A stretch of DNA of 64,000 nucleotides from Viridibacterium sp035456105. GTDB lineage: Bacteria > Pseudomonadota > Gammaproteobacteria > Burkholderiales > Rhodocyclaceae. A program made the position numbers and the translations under genes. The stretch spans positions 62,001 through 126,000 of the forward strand of contig DATIDV010000025.1 of assembly GCA_035456105.1 (NCBI GenBank), in the 5' to 3' direction. This document shows positions 53,026 to 61,910 of this stretch, one piece after another. The notes below the pieces were generated by a model. It saw only the letters and a program-made list of their open reading frames with translations. It searched no databases and had not been told where the DNA came from. How positions within the stretch are numbered: position 1 is the stretch's first letter; each line of letters opens with the position of its first letter.

Positions 53026-53057
53026 AAAAGGCGCAGCCATCAGGCTTGCGCCTTTTT
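53026..53057 (+). terminator. Intrinsic terminator after fdxA
   Basis: AAAAGGCGCA (53026-53035) and TGCGCC (53047-53052) with five T form a stem-loop 20 bases past the fdxA stop. Confidence 0.85.
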
Positions 53058-53083
53058 CTTTTCGGGCGTGGCAGCATGAGGAC

Positions 53084-55798
53084 ATGAGCCGCACCTTGCC
53101 AGCCATCACCACCTATTCGCTAGCACCTGACACGCGCTTTCTGCCTGCCGCTGCAGCGCACATCCTGGCCTTTGCTCGCCAAGCGCCGGACGTGCCGGAC
53201 CTGTCGCGCGCCAGTCTGCTGTTGCCCAATATCAAACTTGCCGCGCCGCTGAACGAGGCGTTGTTTGCCTGCGCTGGTGGCACGCTATTGCTGCCCCGCA
53301 TCAATACCCTCAACGGCATGGTCGAGCCGTGGCTGGCTGCGCTGGAGGCCATGCCTGATGCGCGTCGCCAGTTGCTGCTGCACGGCCTGTTGCGTGGCCG
53401 AGAATGGCTGGACGAAGGCATGCTGTGGGACGTCGTGGCCGAGCTGACGCAACTCTTCGATACGCTCACCGAGCATTCCGTGCGTTTGCCGGACGACGAA
53501 GCCGAATTGCTCGAGCGTCTCGAAGAAGCCTTCGAACTGCGCAACGCGCAAGCCCTCAATTTCGAAGCCAAACTCGTCAACGCTCTGTGGCGCGCCGAAG
53601 CGCAAGGCAAGCCATCGCGTGCGACGGGGCGCTTGTTGGCCGCTGCGCAATGGATCGCGCATCTTGATGGCCCGCTGATCGTGATGCTGGAGTCTGGCGA
53701 CGCCGGGCCTTTGCAGGCGCTCATTGATGTGGCCGCAACGCGTGTGCCCGTGCTTTTGTTGCGGCCTGATCGCGCCTTGGCTGAGGGCGCTCTGGCTGAC
53801 GTGCTGAGAAGCGCCTGGCCGCTGACTGAAGACGCTCCTGCTTTGCGCGAACGCATGCCTAGTTTGGTTACATCAGCCATCACGCAGAGTCGTGAGCGCC
53901 TGCGTTTGCTGGCGGCCGATAGCCTCGAAAATCTCGGCGAAGCCGTTGCGGATCAGGTGCTGGACTGGCTCTGCGCGGGCAAGCGCAATATTGCCCTCGT
54001 GGCGTGTGACCGTCTTGCCGCGCGGCGCGCACGTGCGCTGCTCGAACGCGAGGGCGTGCTGGTGCAGGACGAAACAGGCTGGAAGATGGTCACCACACGC
54101 GTCGCTGCCGTGGTCGACGCCTGGCTCGAAGTGCTTGCGTCGGATGCTTGGCATCGTGCGCTGATCGACTTATTGCGTGCGCCGCTGTTGTTCGCCGACA
54201 TCGATTCCGTCAAACGCGCGCAGGGCGTCGATGCACTGGATCGCCTGATACGCGAAAAGCATATCGCCAGTGGTCTCGATCACTTGCGCACAGCGGCGGC
54301 ACATCTGCCGGAATCTCTTGCACTGCTTGACCGCCTGATTGCGGCGCGCGCTGCCATCAACCCCACACAATCAACAAGCATTGCCGAGTGGTTGCGCCGC
54401 CTGCGCAAGAGCCTCGATTTGCTCGGCGCGATGCCGCATTTCGAGCAGGATCAGGTCGGCATGCAATGGCTTGAATGGCTGGAGACGCGACAGGCTGAAC
54501 TTGCTGGAGAGGAAGGGCGCTTCCGCTTCAACGCCTGGCGTACCTGGCTCAACCGCCAGATGGACTCGCAACTCTTCCGTGACGAGAGCATCAAGAGCCC
54601 GGTCATCATGACGCACCTTGCCGCGACGCGTTTGCGCAGCTTCGAGGCGGCCATCGTCATCGGCGCCGACGCCGAACATCTCGCGCCGCCGAACGTGCCG
54701 GGCTGGCTTACGCATGCAGGCGTGCGCCGCGCGCTGGGCTTGCCGAGCCTTGCTATGGAACGTCGCCAGCAACGGGAAGACCTCGCCGGTCTGCTGCTGG
54801 CCAGCGATGCATCTGTCATCGCCTGGCAAAGACTGCGTCGCGACGAGGCGTTGATGCCAGCCGCCGAGGTGGCCGTGCTGGAGGCTACGTTCGGTCTGGC
54901 GCTTGGAGCAAGCGCGGTGGGTAGACCTGAGCCGCGCGCCTGTCCGGCCAGTGCCGATGTCGAACCGAGTCAATTGCCTGCGCCTGCAGTACCAGCCGGG
55001 CGGGTGCCTGACAAACTTTCCGCCAGTGGCCTCAAGGCGTTTATCGACTGCCCGTATCGCTACTTCGCGCGTTACGTGCTGCGCCTCTCAGAGGCCGACG
55101 AACTCGTTGAGGGCATGGAGAAACGCGACTTCGGCGAGCAACTGCATAGCATCCTGCATCGCTTCCACAGCCAGCACCCACGCCTCGACGTTGAGAGCAA
55201 CGAAGTGTTGATCGCATCGCTCGAAGCCATTACCGAAGAAGCCTTTGCTGAAGCTGTCGCGCGCAACTTTCAGGATCACGCCTGGCGCCTGCGCTGGCGC
55301 TCGCAGCTCGCAGGCTATCTTGACTGGCAACGTCAGCGCGAAGCCGATGGCTGGTCATGGCAGGCGGGCGAGCTGCCCGTGGAGCGCGAACACGAACTTG
55401 GCGCGGGTCGAACGCTGTTGCTGTTCGGTCGGATTGACCGGGTCGATAGCGGTCGCGACGAACAAGGCGCTCCGGCGCAGGCTTTGCTCGACTACAAATC
55501 GCGCAGCCTCGATCAGCTCAAAAAACAGATCAAGGATCCCGACGACGTGCAGCTCGCTTTCTACACGCTGCTACAAGGCACGCGCGTTGCCGAAGCCGCC
55601 TACGTTGCACTCGATGGCGATGAGTTGGGGGCCGTTCCCCTTGGTGATACCGAAGAGCGCGCTGCCGCCTTGCAAGACTGCATCGATGACAGCTTCAACG
55701 CGATGCACGACGGCGCGGGCCTGCCGGCACAGGGCACGGAAACGGCCTGTGCGTATTGCGAGATGAATGGCCTGTGCCGGAAGGGCTGGGCAATATGA
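53084..55798 (+). CDS. addB: AddB-like PD-(D/E)XK nuclease subunit
   Basis: Probable partner of the AddA helicase-nuclease in double-strand break repair, 904 residues. The N-terminal half is an inactivated helicase-like fold (LLLPNIKLAAPLNEALFA, TLNGMVEPWLAALEAM). The C-terminal nuclease starts SASGLKAFIDCPYRYFARYV and carries DRVDSGRDEQ and ALLDYKSRSL (catalytic D and K). The Fe-S cluster cysteines lie in FIDCPYRY and in CAYCEMNGLCRKGW. The stop overlaps the addA start by ATGA. It belongs to the proteobacterial form sometimes named probable DNA repair protein. Confidence 0.87.
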   Translation: MSRTLPAITTYSLAPDTRFLPAAAAHILAFARQAPDVPDLSRASLLLPNIKLAAPLNEALFACAGGTLLLPRINTLNGMVEPWLAALEAMPDARRQLLLHGLLRGREWLDEGMLWDVVAELTQLFDTLTEHSVRLPDDEAELLERLEEAFELRNAQALNFEAKLVNALWRAEAQGKPSRATGRLLAAAQWIAHLDGPLIVMLESGDAGPLQALIDVAATRVPVLLLRPDRALAEGALADVLRSAWPLTEDAPALRERMPSLVTSAITQSRERLRLLAADSLENLGEAVADQVLDWLCAGKRNIALVACDRLAARRARALLEREGVLVQDETGWKMVTTRVAAVVDAWLEVLASDAWHRALIDLLRAPLLFADIDSVKRAQGVDALDRLIREKHIASGLDHLRTAAAHLPESLALLDRLIAARAAINPTQSTSIAEWLRRLRKSLDLLGAMPHFEQDQVGMQWLEWLETRQAELAGEEGRFRFNAWRTWLNRQMDSQLFRDESIKSPVIMTHLAATRLRSFEAAIVIGADAEHLAPPNVPGWLTHAGVRRALGLPSLAMERRQQREDLAGLLLASDASVIAWQRLRRDEALMPAAEVAVLEATFGLALGASAVGRPEPRACPASADVEPSQLPAPAVPAGRVPDKLSASGLKAFIDCPYRYFARYVLRLSEADELVEGMEKRDFGEQLHSILHRFHSQHPRLDVESNEVLIASLEAITEEAFAEAVARNFQDHAWRLRWRSQLAGYLDWQRQREADGWSWQAGELPVEREHELGAGRTLLLFGRIDRVDSGRDEQGAPAQALLDYKSRSLDQLKKQIKDPDDVQLAFYTLLQGTRVAEAAYVALDGDELGAVPLGDTEERAAALQDCIDDSFNAMHDGAGLPAQGTETACAYCEMNGLCRKGWAI

Positions 55799-58700
55799 CC
55801 GAGAGCGTGAACGAGAACGCGAACGCAGAAGAACGCCAGCGAGATAGATTCCTTGCCCTTGATCCCGCCCACAGCGTTGCAGTCGAAGCCTGTGCGGGCA
55901 GTGGCAAGACATGGTTGCTGTCGTCACGTCTGCTGCGCCTTCTGCTGGCAGGCGTGAAGCCCGGCGAGATTCTGGCGATCACTTACACGCGCAAAGCAGC
56001 ACGAGAGATCGAAGAGCGCTTGCGTGGTTTGCTCGCCGAGCTGGCGAGCGCGCCAGACGAAAATGCCATGGAGATTCTCGTGCAGCGCGGCTTGTCTGAG
56101 GAGGCTGCGCGAGCTGCGCTGCCACGCGCACGTGGCCTTTTCGAGATGCTGCTGCAGGCGGAACCGGCGATCACCATCACGACTTTTCACGGCTGGTTCG
56201 CGCGCCTCTTGTCCGGCGCGCCGCTGGACAGTGGTCTGGCGGGCCGCACTCTAGATGCGGCGGCAGGCAGTTTGCTCGACGAAGCCTGGGCTGCGCTGGC
56301 CGCCGATTGCGCGCGGACGCCTGATGGCGCCATCGCGCAATCATTGCTGTGGCTCTACGCGGAGGTTGGTGCAGCGATGGCACGCAAGTTGTTGCGTGCA
56401 TTTGTCGAGCGCCGCGCCGAGTGGCGGGTGTGGCTGGGCGAGCAGGGCGGTTTCGAGGGTGTGCTGGCCGGGCTGGACGCGAAATTTGGCGTAGGTAGCG
56501 ACCCGCTTGCCAGCTTCTTCAGCACAGGTCGCGAAGCCGATATCGCCGAATTCTGCCAATGGTTGCCGGGCTGCAGCAAGGCCGGTACGGACATGGCGCA
56601 GAATCTGCTGGATGCGATGCAGTCTCTTGGCAACGAGGCGCGCTTCGCAGCGATTCGCACGGCATTGCTGACCAAGGCCGGCGAACCGCGTTCGATCAAG
56701 CCGGTGAAGGCTTATCAGGCTGCACAGGGTGAGGCCGGTGTCGAGCGCCTGCTGCGGCGTTTCGGCGAATTGACGGGAGCGCTTCAGGACGCGCTCGGGG
56801 CTTTGCAGGATCAACACAACGCCGAATTCAATCGGCACGCGTTGATAGTCGGCGAAGCCTTGCTTGGCGAACTCGAAGAATTGAAGCGCGCGCGTCGCGT
56901 GATGGACTTCTCCGATCTCGAGGCAGAGGTGGACGCGCTGCTGTCGCAGGAAGGTACGGCGGCCTGGCTGCAAGCGCGGCTGGATGCGCGTTATCGCCAT
57001 ATCCTGCTCGACGAGTTCCAGGATACAAACCCCTTGCAGTGGCGAATCCTGCGCGGCTGGCTGGATGGTTACAGCGGGGCGGGGGCGACGCGCCCGAACG
57101 TGTTTCTGGTCGGCGATCCCAAACAGTCGATCTATCGCTTCCGTCGCGCCGAGCCCAAGCTATTCACGGCGGCGGCAGAATATTTCGAACGAGATTTTGG
57201 TGCGCTGCGCATCGGCAACGCGCATACCTTCCGCAATGCGCAGGGCGTGGTCGATGTTGTGAATGCCGTCTTCGCCGATGTGCCGGGATTTACGCAGCAA
57301 ACGGCCGAGCGCAGCGACAGCAATGCGTGGCCCGCACGCATCGAAGTGTTGCCGCTGATTCCTGTGCCGCCAAAGGAAGATGCGGCGGCAGATGAATTGG
57401 TCATGCGACACCCGCTCGCCGAACCGCGCATTGACGCAGAGGATTTGCGGCGCGCCGAAGAGGCGGAATTGCTGGCAACGCGCATCAACGAGATCGTGGG
57501 TAGCTGGCAGGTGCGTGGCAAACATGGCGAGCGCACTGCGCGCTATGCCGATGTGCTGATCCTCACACGGCGCAAGACGCAGCTGGCGACTTACGAGGCA
57601 GCCTTGCGCGCGGCGGGCATTCCCTTTGTGAGTCCGGGGCAGGGCGGTTTGCTTGCAACGCTGGAAGCGCAGGACTTGCTCGCGGTATTGCGCTTTCTAG
57701 CCGACCCCGCGGACAACATCCGCCTGGCCCACACGCTGCGTACGCCAGCGTTCAACTTGTCGAACGAAGATCTGCTGGCGATTTCGGCGGAGCCGGGGGT
57801 GTGGTGGCCTGCGCTGCAGCGGCTGGCGAAGTCGGATCATTCCGATAGCAACATCTCCATCCAGCGTGCAGCCCGTCTGCTCTCTGCATGGATGGAAGCG
57901 TCGGCCTATCTGCCAGCGCATGACCTTATCGACCGCATCTTCCACGAGTCGGACTGGTTCGCGCGCTGTCGTGCAGCGGTGCCAGCCGCACTGTGGCCGG
58001 GCGTGCATGCCAACCTCGAAGCCTTGCTGGAACTGGCGCTGAACGTGGATGCCGGGCGCTACCCGAGCTTGACGCGCTTTGTCGATGAGTTGCGACGCCT
58101 CTCCAGTTCAGACGAGGAAGCGCCCGATGAAGGCCTGGTGGCAACCGCCGGCGGCGAGGCGGACAGCGGCCGCGTGCGCATCATGACGATTCATGGCGCC
58201 AAGGGGCTGGAGGCCCCTATCGTGTGGCTGATCGACGCCAACTCGCCCCCCAAGAGCGGCGAAGGCTACGGTGTCGCCATGCAATGGCCGGAAGACGCGC
58301 GCGCGCCGCAGCACTTTTCGTTGCTGGGCCGTCTGGGCGAAGCCGGGCCGAGCCGCGCAGCGCTGCTCGAAGCGGAAAAGCTTGCCGCCGAACGCGAGGA
58401 ACTGAATCTGTTGTACGTGGCGATCACGCGGGCCGAGCAGGTGCTGATCGTCAGCGGCATCGAACCGGCACGCACGCAGAATTCGCCAACGGCATGGAAG
58501 CGCCTGGCTGAGGCCATGTCGCGGATGGGGGCGGAACAAGGCTCAGCGGGCAAGCTGCCGAACGTATCGGGCGCAGCTCCGCTCTCCAGGGAGACCATCG
58601 CACCTGTCTGCGCCAGCGCCAGCGCGTCTGTCCGGCAAGTGCCAAAGATAGGCGAGCAGTTGCGCAAGCTACTCGTTCAGGCACCGAAGAGCGAAGAGGG

Positions 58701-59112
58701 CATGGCTTTCGGGCGAGAAATGCATGCCTGGCTCGAGGCCTCGTTATCAGGTTTGCCCTTACCCCAGGTTGCCGATGAGATCCTGCGTAGCGCGCAGTCC
58801 ATCCTGACTCGTCCTTCGCTGCAGCGCTTCTTCGATCCCGCTCAATACTTGCGCGCCGTGAATGAGGGAAGCTTCCTGGCCGCAGCTGGCGAGCTCAAGC
58901 GCATTGATCGCTGGGTCGAGTTCAAGGATGAAGTCTGGGTGCTCGATTACAAGAGCGGCAGCGCTGCCAGCTCTCCAATTGTGCAATACCGCACACAAGT
59001 GGCTGATTACCGGCGTGCCTTGCAGCCTTTTGCAAAGGGTCGGCCAGTCAAGGCTCTATTGATATTTACCGACGGCAGTGAGCTTGAGCTCGCTTTCGTC
59101 GATGGTGAGTGA
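55795..59112 (+). CDS. addA: AddA-like UvrD-family helicase/exonuclease
   Basis: ATP-driven 3'-5' helicase with a C-terminal nuclease, 1105 residues. Walker A is EACAGSGKTWLLSSRLLRLL. Motif II is ILLDEFQDTNPLQWRIL; further motifs are VGDPKQSIYRFRRAEPKLF, RIMTIHGAKGLEAPIVWLID, and LLYVAITRAEQVL. A C-terminal PD-(D/E)XK domain is seen in DRWVEFKDEVWVLDYKSG. It is translationally coupled to addB. No recBCD genes are in the window, which fits the AddAB pathway. Confidence 0.92.
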   Translation: MTESVNENANAEERQRDRFLALDPAHSVAVEACAGSGKTWLLSSRLLRLLLAGVKPGEILAITYTRKAAREIEERLRGLLAELASAPDENAMEILVQRGLSEEAARAALPRARGLFEMLLQAEPAITITTFHGWFARLLSGAPLDSGLAGRTLDAAAGSLLDEAWAALAADCARTPDGAIAQSLLWLYAEVGAAMARKLLRAFVERRAEWRVWLGEQGGFEGVLAGLDAKFGVGSDPLASFFSTGREADIAEFCQWLPGCSKAGTDMAQNLLDAMQSLGNEARFAAIRTALLTKAGEPRSIKPVKAYQAAQGEAGVERLLRRFGELTGALQDALGALQDQHNAEFNRHALIVGEALLGELEELKRARRVMDFSDLEAEVDALLSQEGTAAWLQARLDARYRHILLDEFQDTNPLQWRILRGWLDGYSGAGATRPNVFLVGDPKQSIYRFRRAEPKLFTAAAEYFERDFGALRIGNAHTFRNAQGVVDVVNAVFADVPGFTQQTAERSDSNAWPARIEVLPLIPVPPKEDAAADELVMRHPLAEPRIDAEDLRRAEEAELLATRINEIVGSWQVRGKHGERTARYADVLILTRRKTQLATYEAALRAAGIPFVSPGQGGLLATLEAQDLLAVLRFLADPADNIRLAHTLRTPAFNLSNEDLLAISAEPGVWWPALQRLAKSDHSDSNISIQRAARLLSAWMEASAYLPAHDLIDRIFHESDWFARCRAAVPAALWPGVHANLEALLELALNVDAGRYPSLTRFVDELRRLSSSDEEAPDEGLVATAGGEADSGRVRIMTIHGAKGLEAPIVWLIDANSPPKSGEGYGVAMQWPEDARAPQHFSLLGRLGEAGPSRAALLEAEKLAAEREELNLLYVAITRAEQVLIVSGIEPARTQNSPTAWKRLAEAMSRMGAEQGSAGKLPNVSGAAPLSRETIAPVCASASASVRQVPKIGEQLRKLLVQAPKSEEGMAFGREMHAWLEASLSGLPLPQVADEILRSAQSILTRPSLQRFFDPAQYLRAVNEGSFLAAAGELKRIDRWVEFKDEVWVLDYKSGSAASSPIVQYRTQVADYRRALQPFAKGRPVKALLIFTDGSELELAFVDGE

Positions 59113-59220
59113 CGGTCTTTATGGGTACCCTGAATCGTTCGCATGCAATACCATTCGTAGCTATCGCGTCAATCAGGCGCTCTGTTGATCTGGCGATGTA
59201 GAGGAATAGGGGAGAAGGAA

Positions 59221-59694
59221 ATGCTGGTTAGTGAAATCCTCGCGGTCAAGGGTAATGTGCTTTACACCGTGGGCCCACAGCACACCTTGCAGGAGGCCGT
59301 AACGACAATGACCGAACTGGATATCGGTTCGGTGGTCGTCGTTGAAGATGGCAAAATGGTCGGCTTGCTGACCTTCCGCGAGATGCTTAGTGCGCTGAAG
59401 CGTGTTGGCATGAACTGGCGTGAAGCCAAGGTGGCGGGCGCCATGATGGCCAAGCCGGTAGTCGCAACGCCGGATATGGAGGTGGAAGAATTGCAACGTC
59501 TCATCGTTCAGCACCACCAGCGCTATCTGCCAGTCATGGATGGCGAGGTACTGCAAGGTGTTTTGTCTTTCCATGACGTGGCGCGCGCCATGCTTGAAGA
59601 GAAAAACTTCGAGAACAAGATGCTCAAGAGCTACATCCGTAACTGGCCCGAAGATGATGAAAAGTCAGGCGAGGGCAAGGCCACCGCGGGTTGA
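59221..59694 (+). CDS. Tandem CBS-domain protein
   Basis: A 157-residue protein made of two CBS domains (VGPQHTLQEAVTTMTELDIG, then VVVVEDGKMVGLLTFREML; and VVATPDMEVEELQRLIVQHH, then RYLPVMDGEVLQGVLSFHDV). Such stand-alone pairs bind adenine nucleotides and sense energy or regulate partners. The ATG at 59221 is preceded by GGAGAAGGAA. The target is unknown; it lies between addA and fadD. Confidence 0.88.
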   Translation: MLVSEILAVKGNVLYTVGPQHTLQEAVTTMTELDIGSVVVVEDGKMVGLLTFREMLSALKRVGMNWREAKVAGAMMAKPVVATPDMEVEELQRLIVQHHQRYLPVMDGEVLQGVLSFHDVARAMLEEKNFENKMLKSYIRNWPEDDEKSGEGKATAG

Positions 59695-59786
59695 ATTCAG
59701 TTCTCAGGTATTTCAGCCATTAAGGCCCTGATCGGTAGGGCAGTAGAAAAATATAAAACCCGTCCGCGATGACGGAGGAGACAACA

Positions 59787-61466
59787 GTGGAAAAGGTTTG
59801 GCTGAAAAGCTACCCGCCGGGAATTCCTGCGGAGGTTGATGTCGACGAGTTTTCTTCGCTCGGCGACTTGTTCGAACGTAGTGCGGCCCGCTGGCCGAAT
59901 CGAGCTGCCTATATCAACATGGGCAAATCGCTCAGTTATAGCGAGCTCGATCATCTCTCTAGTCAGTTCGCCGCCTGGCTGCAATCCACGCTGAATCTGC
60001 CTACGGGTACGCGCGTGGCACTGATGATGCCCAATGTGCTGCAATACCCGATCAGCATGTTCGGCGCATTGCGCGCAGGCTACACCGTCGTCAATTGCAA
60101 TCCGCTGTACACGCCGCGTGAGCTTGAACATCAGCTCAATGATTCCGGTGCCGAAGTCATCGTGATTCTCGAGAACTTCGCGCATACGCTGACGGCAGTC
60201 ATCGCCAATACCAAGATCAAGCACGTGGTCGTTACCAGTTTGGGCGCCATGCTGGGCGGGCTCAAGGGCACCGTTGTCGACCTGGCCGTACGTCACGTCA
60301 AGAAACTCGTACCTGCCTGGTCCTTGCCTGGCCACATACGCTTTGCTGCGGCCTTGCAGTCTGGCTCGCGCCATAGCTTGCGCAAAGTTCCTGTGACGCA
60401 CGAGGACATCGCGTTTCTGCAATACACCGGCGGTACTACCGGTGTAGCGAAGGGCGCGATGCTTACGCACGGCAACATCATCGCCAACCTGCAACAGGCC
60501 CATGCCTGGATCAAGCCGCGCATCGATGATGGTGTCGAGCTGATCATCACAGCGCTGCCGCTCTATCACATTTTCTCGCTGACGGCGAACTGCCTCACCT
60601 TCGTCAAGATCGGCGCGACCAATGTGCTGATCACCAATCCGCGAGACATTCCGGGCTTCGTCAAAGAGCTGAGCAAGCACCATTTCTCGGTAATCACGGG
60701 CGTCAATACGCTATTTAACGCGCTTCTGAACAACGAGGACTTCGCAAAGCTGGATTTCTCCGGACTCAAATGTACATTGGGCGGGGGCATGGCAGTACAG
60801 CAGGCTGTCGCTGAAAAGTGGCAGAAGGTCACCGGAGGCACGCTACGCGAGGCCTACGGGCTGACTGAGACTTCGCCCGCGGTATGTATCAACCCTATCG
60901 ATCTCGATCACTTCAATCATTCCATCGGCTTGCCACTGCCCTCGACCGACATCTCGATCCGTGACGATGAAGGCCACGAGCTGGGCTTGGATCAGGCAGG
61001 AGAGTTGTGCGTACGTGGGCCGCAGGTCATGAAGGGTTATTACCAGCACCCTGATGAAACCGCCAAGATCATGACGGCAGACGGATTCTTGCGTACCGGT
61101 GACATCGCCACCATGGATGAAAAGGGCTTTATCCGCATCGTCGACCGCAAGAAGGACATGATTCTCGTGTCGGGTTTCAACGTGTATCCAAACGAGGTCG
61201 AGGACGTGATTGCAACGCATCCGGGGGTACTCGAAGTCGCGGCGATTGGCGTGCCAGACGAGCGTTCTGGCGAAGCGGTCAAGGTATTTGTCGTACGCAA
61301 GGACAAGGCTTTAACCGCCGAAGACTTGATTGCTCACTGCAAAGCCAATCTGACCGGCTACAAGGTGCCGCGCCTATTTGAGTTCCGCGAGGAGTTGCCA
61401 AAAACCAACGTCGGAAAAATTCTGCGTCGTGCTTTGCGTGATGAACAGCAGAAGAAAACGGCTTGA
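59787..61466 (+). CDS. fadD: Long-chain fatty-acid-CoA ligase
   Basis: Activates fatty acids to acyl-CoA at the inner membrane. About 559 residues from a GTG start at 59787, which has an excellent GGAGGAGA site and gives MEKVWLKSYPPGIPAEVD, very like the E. coli FadD N terminus; an ATG at 59769 would add six residues. Adenylation motifs are FLQYTGGTTGVAKGAMLTHG, YGLTETSPAV, LRTGDIATMDEKGF and the C-terminal Lys region ELPKTNVGKILRRALRDE. No other beta-oxidation gene is adjacent. Confidence 0.94.
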   Translation: MEKVWLKSYPPGIPAEVDVDEFSSLGDLFERSAARWPNRAAYINMGKSLSYSELDHLSSQFAAWLQSTLNLPTGTRVALMMPNVLQYPISMFGALRAGYTVVNCNPLYTPRELEHQLNDSGAEVIVILENFAHTLTAVIANTKIKHVVVTSLGAMLGGLKGTVVDLAVRHVKKLVPAWSLPGHIRFAAALQSGSRHSLRKVPVTHEDIAFLQYTGGTTGVAKGAMLTHGNIIANLQQAHAWIKPRIDDGVELIITALPLYHIFSLTANCLTFVKIGATNVLITNPRDIPGFVKELSKHHFSVITGVNTLFNALLNNEDFAKLDFSGLKCTLGGGMAVQQAVAEKWQKVTGGTLREAYGLTETSPAVCINPIDLDHFNHSIGLPLPSTDISIRDDEGHELGLDQAGELCVRGPQVMKGYYQHPDETAKIMTADGFLRTGDIATMDEKGFIRIVDRKKDMILVSGFNVYPNEVEDVIATHPGVLEVAAIGVPDERSGEAVKVFVVRKDKALTAEDLIAHCKANLTGYKVPRLFEFREELPKTNVGKILRRALRDEQQKKTA

Positions 61467-61652
61467 TCGCTGAAAGCAAGCGGGAGCGCAGCTTGGAAGC
61501 ATCCGGACACAACATGCCTTGTAGGAAACACTGAAAAAGCTGTGAAATATCCACGGCTTCCGATGGGATGGCACCACTTGTCTTCCTTGCAGGACGTCGA
61601 GTTCTGTGCTTGAATGCAAACGCGTTTCTCACTTCTGTTTGGCTAATTACTC
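61467..61652. other. Region between fadD and ivbL
   Basis: 186 bases that should contain the fadD 3' end processing and the ilv promoter. I see no convincing -35/-10 pair or intrinsic terminator. Confidence 0.4.
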
Positions 61653-61754
61653 GTGAACTCCATCTTCTCCTCGACGCTACCCGCTCTTACCGCACTCGTT
61701 GCGGTATCTGTCGTTGTAGTACGCGTAGTAGGTGTAGGCGGCAACGCGCCGTAA
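61653..61754 (+). CDS. ivbL: ilvBN operon leader peptide (IvbL-like)
   Basis: A 33-codon frame starts at GTG 61653 and stops at TAA 61754; an in-frame TAA at 61644 excludes a longer form. After an N-terminal part with Ile and three Leu it has nine Val codons (mostly GTA/GTT). The C-terminal 14 residues read VVVVRVVGVGGNAP. From memory the E. coli IvbL peptide ends VVVVRVVVVVGNAP, 12 of 14 identical. Translation of the Val/Leu codons would report charged tRNA supply. No strong ribosome site is seen. The attenuator hairpin follows 27 bases after the stop. Confidence 0.88.
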   Translation: MNSIFSSTLPALTALVAVSVVVVRVVGVGGNAP

Positions 61755-61761
61755 CGGGGAC

Positions 61762-61826
61762 GAGTCAGACTCAAGGATTTCAACCCCGCCGGCGCAAGCC
61801 GGGCGGGGTTTTTTCTTTTCTGACTC
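61762..61826 (+). promoter_or_regulatory. ilvBN transcription attenuator (terminator and flanking pairing)
   Basis: AACCCCGCC (61782-61790) pairs with GGCGGGGTT (61802-61810), with an inner GGC/GCC extension, followed by TTTTTTCTTTT: a strong intrinsic terminator between ivbL and ilvB. The outer GAGTCAGA (61762-61769) and TCTGACTC (61819-61826) are perfectly complementary. Candidate antiterminator partners for the 5' arm are GGCGG (61737-61741) at the end of the Val codons and CGGGG (61755-61759) just after the ivbL stop. Inside ivbL, ACCGCA/TGCGGT (61689-61694, 61700-61705) could be the pause hairpin. Confidence 0.85.
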
Positions 61827-61910
61827 ATCAAGAATCCCCCGCCCGAATAATCCAGCAGCGAAGCAACGCTTTGCGCACGGACATTGCCTTGGTTACTCGG
61901 AGAGCTTGGT

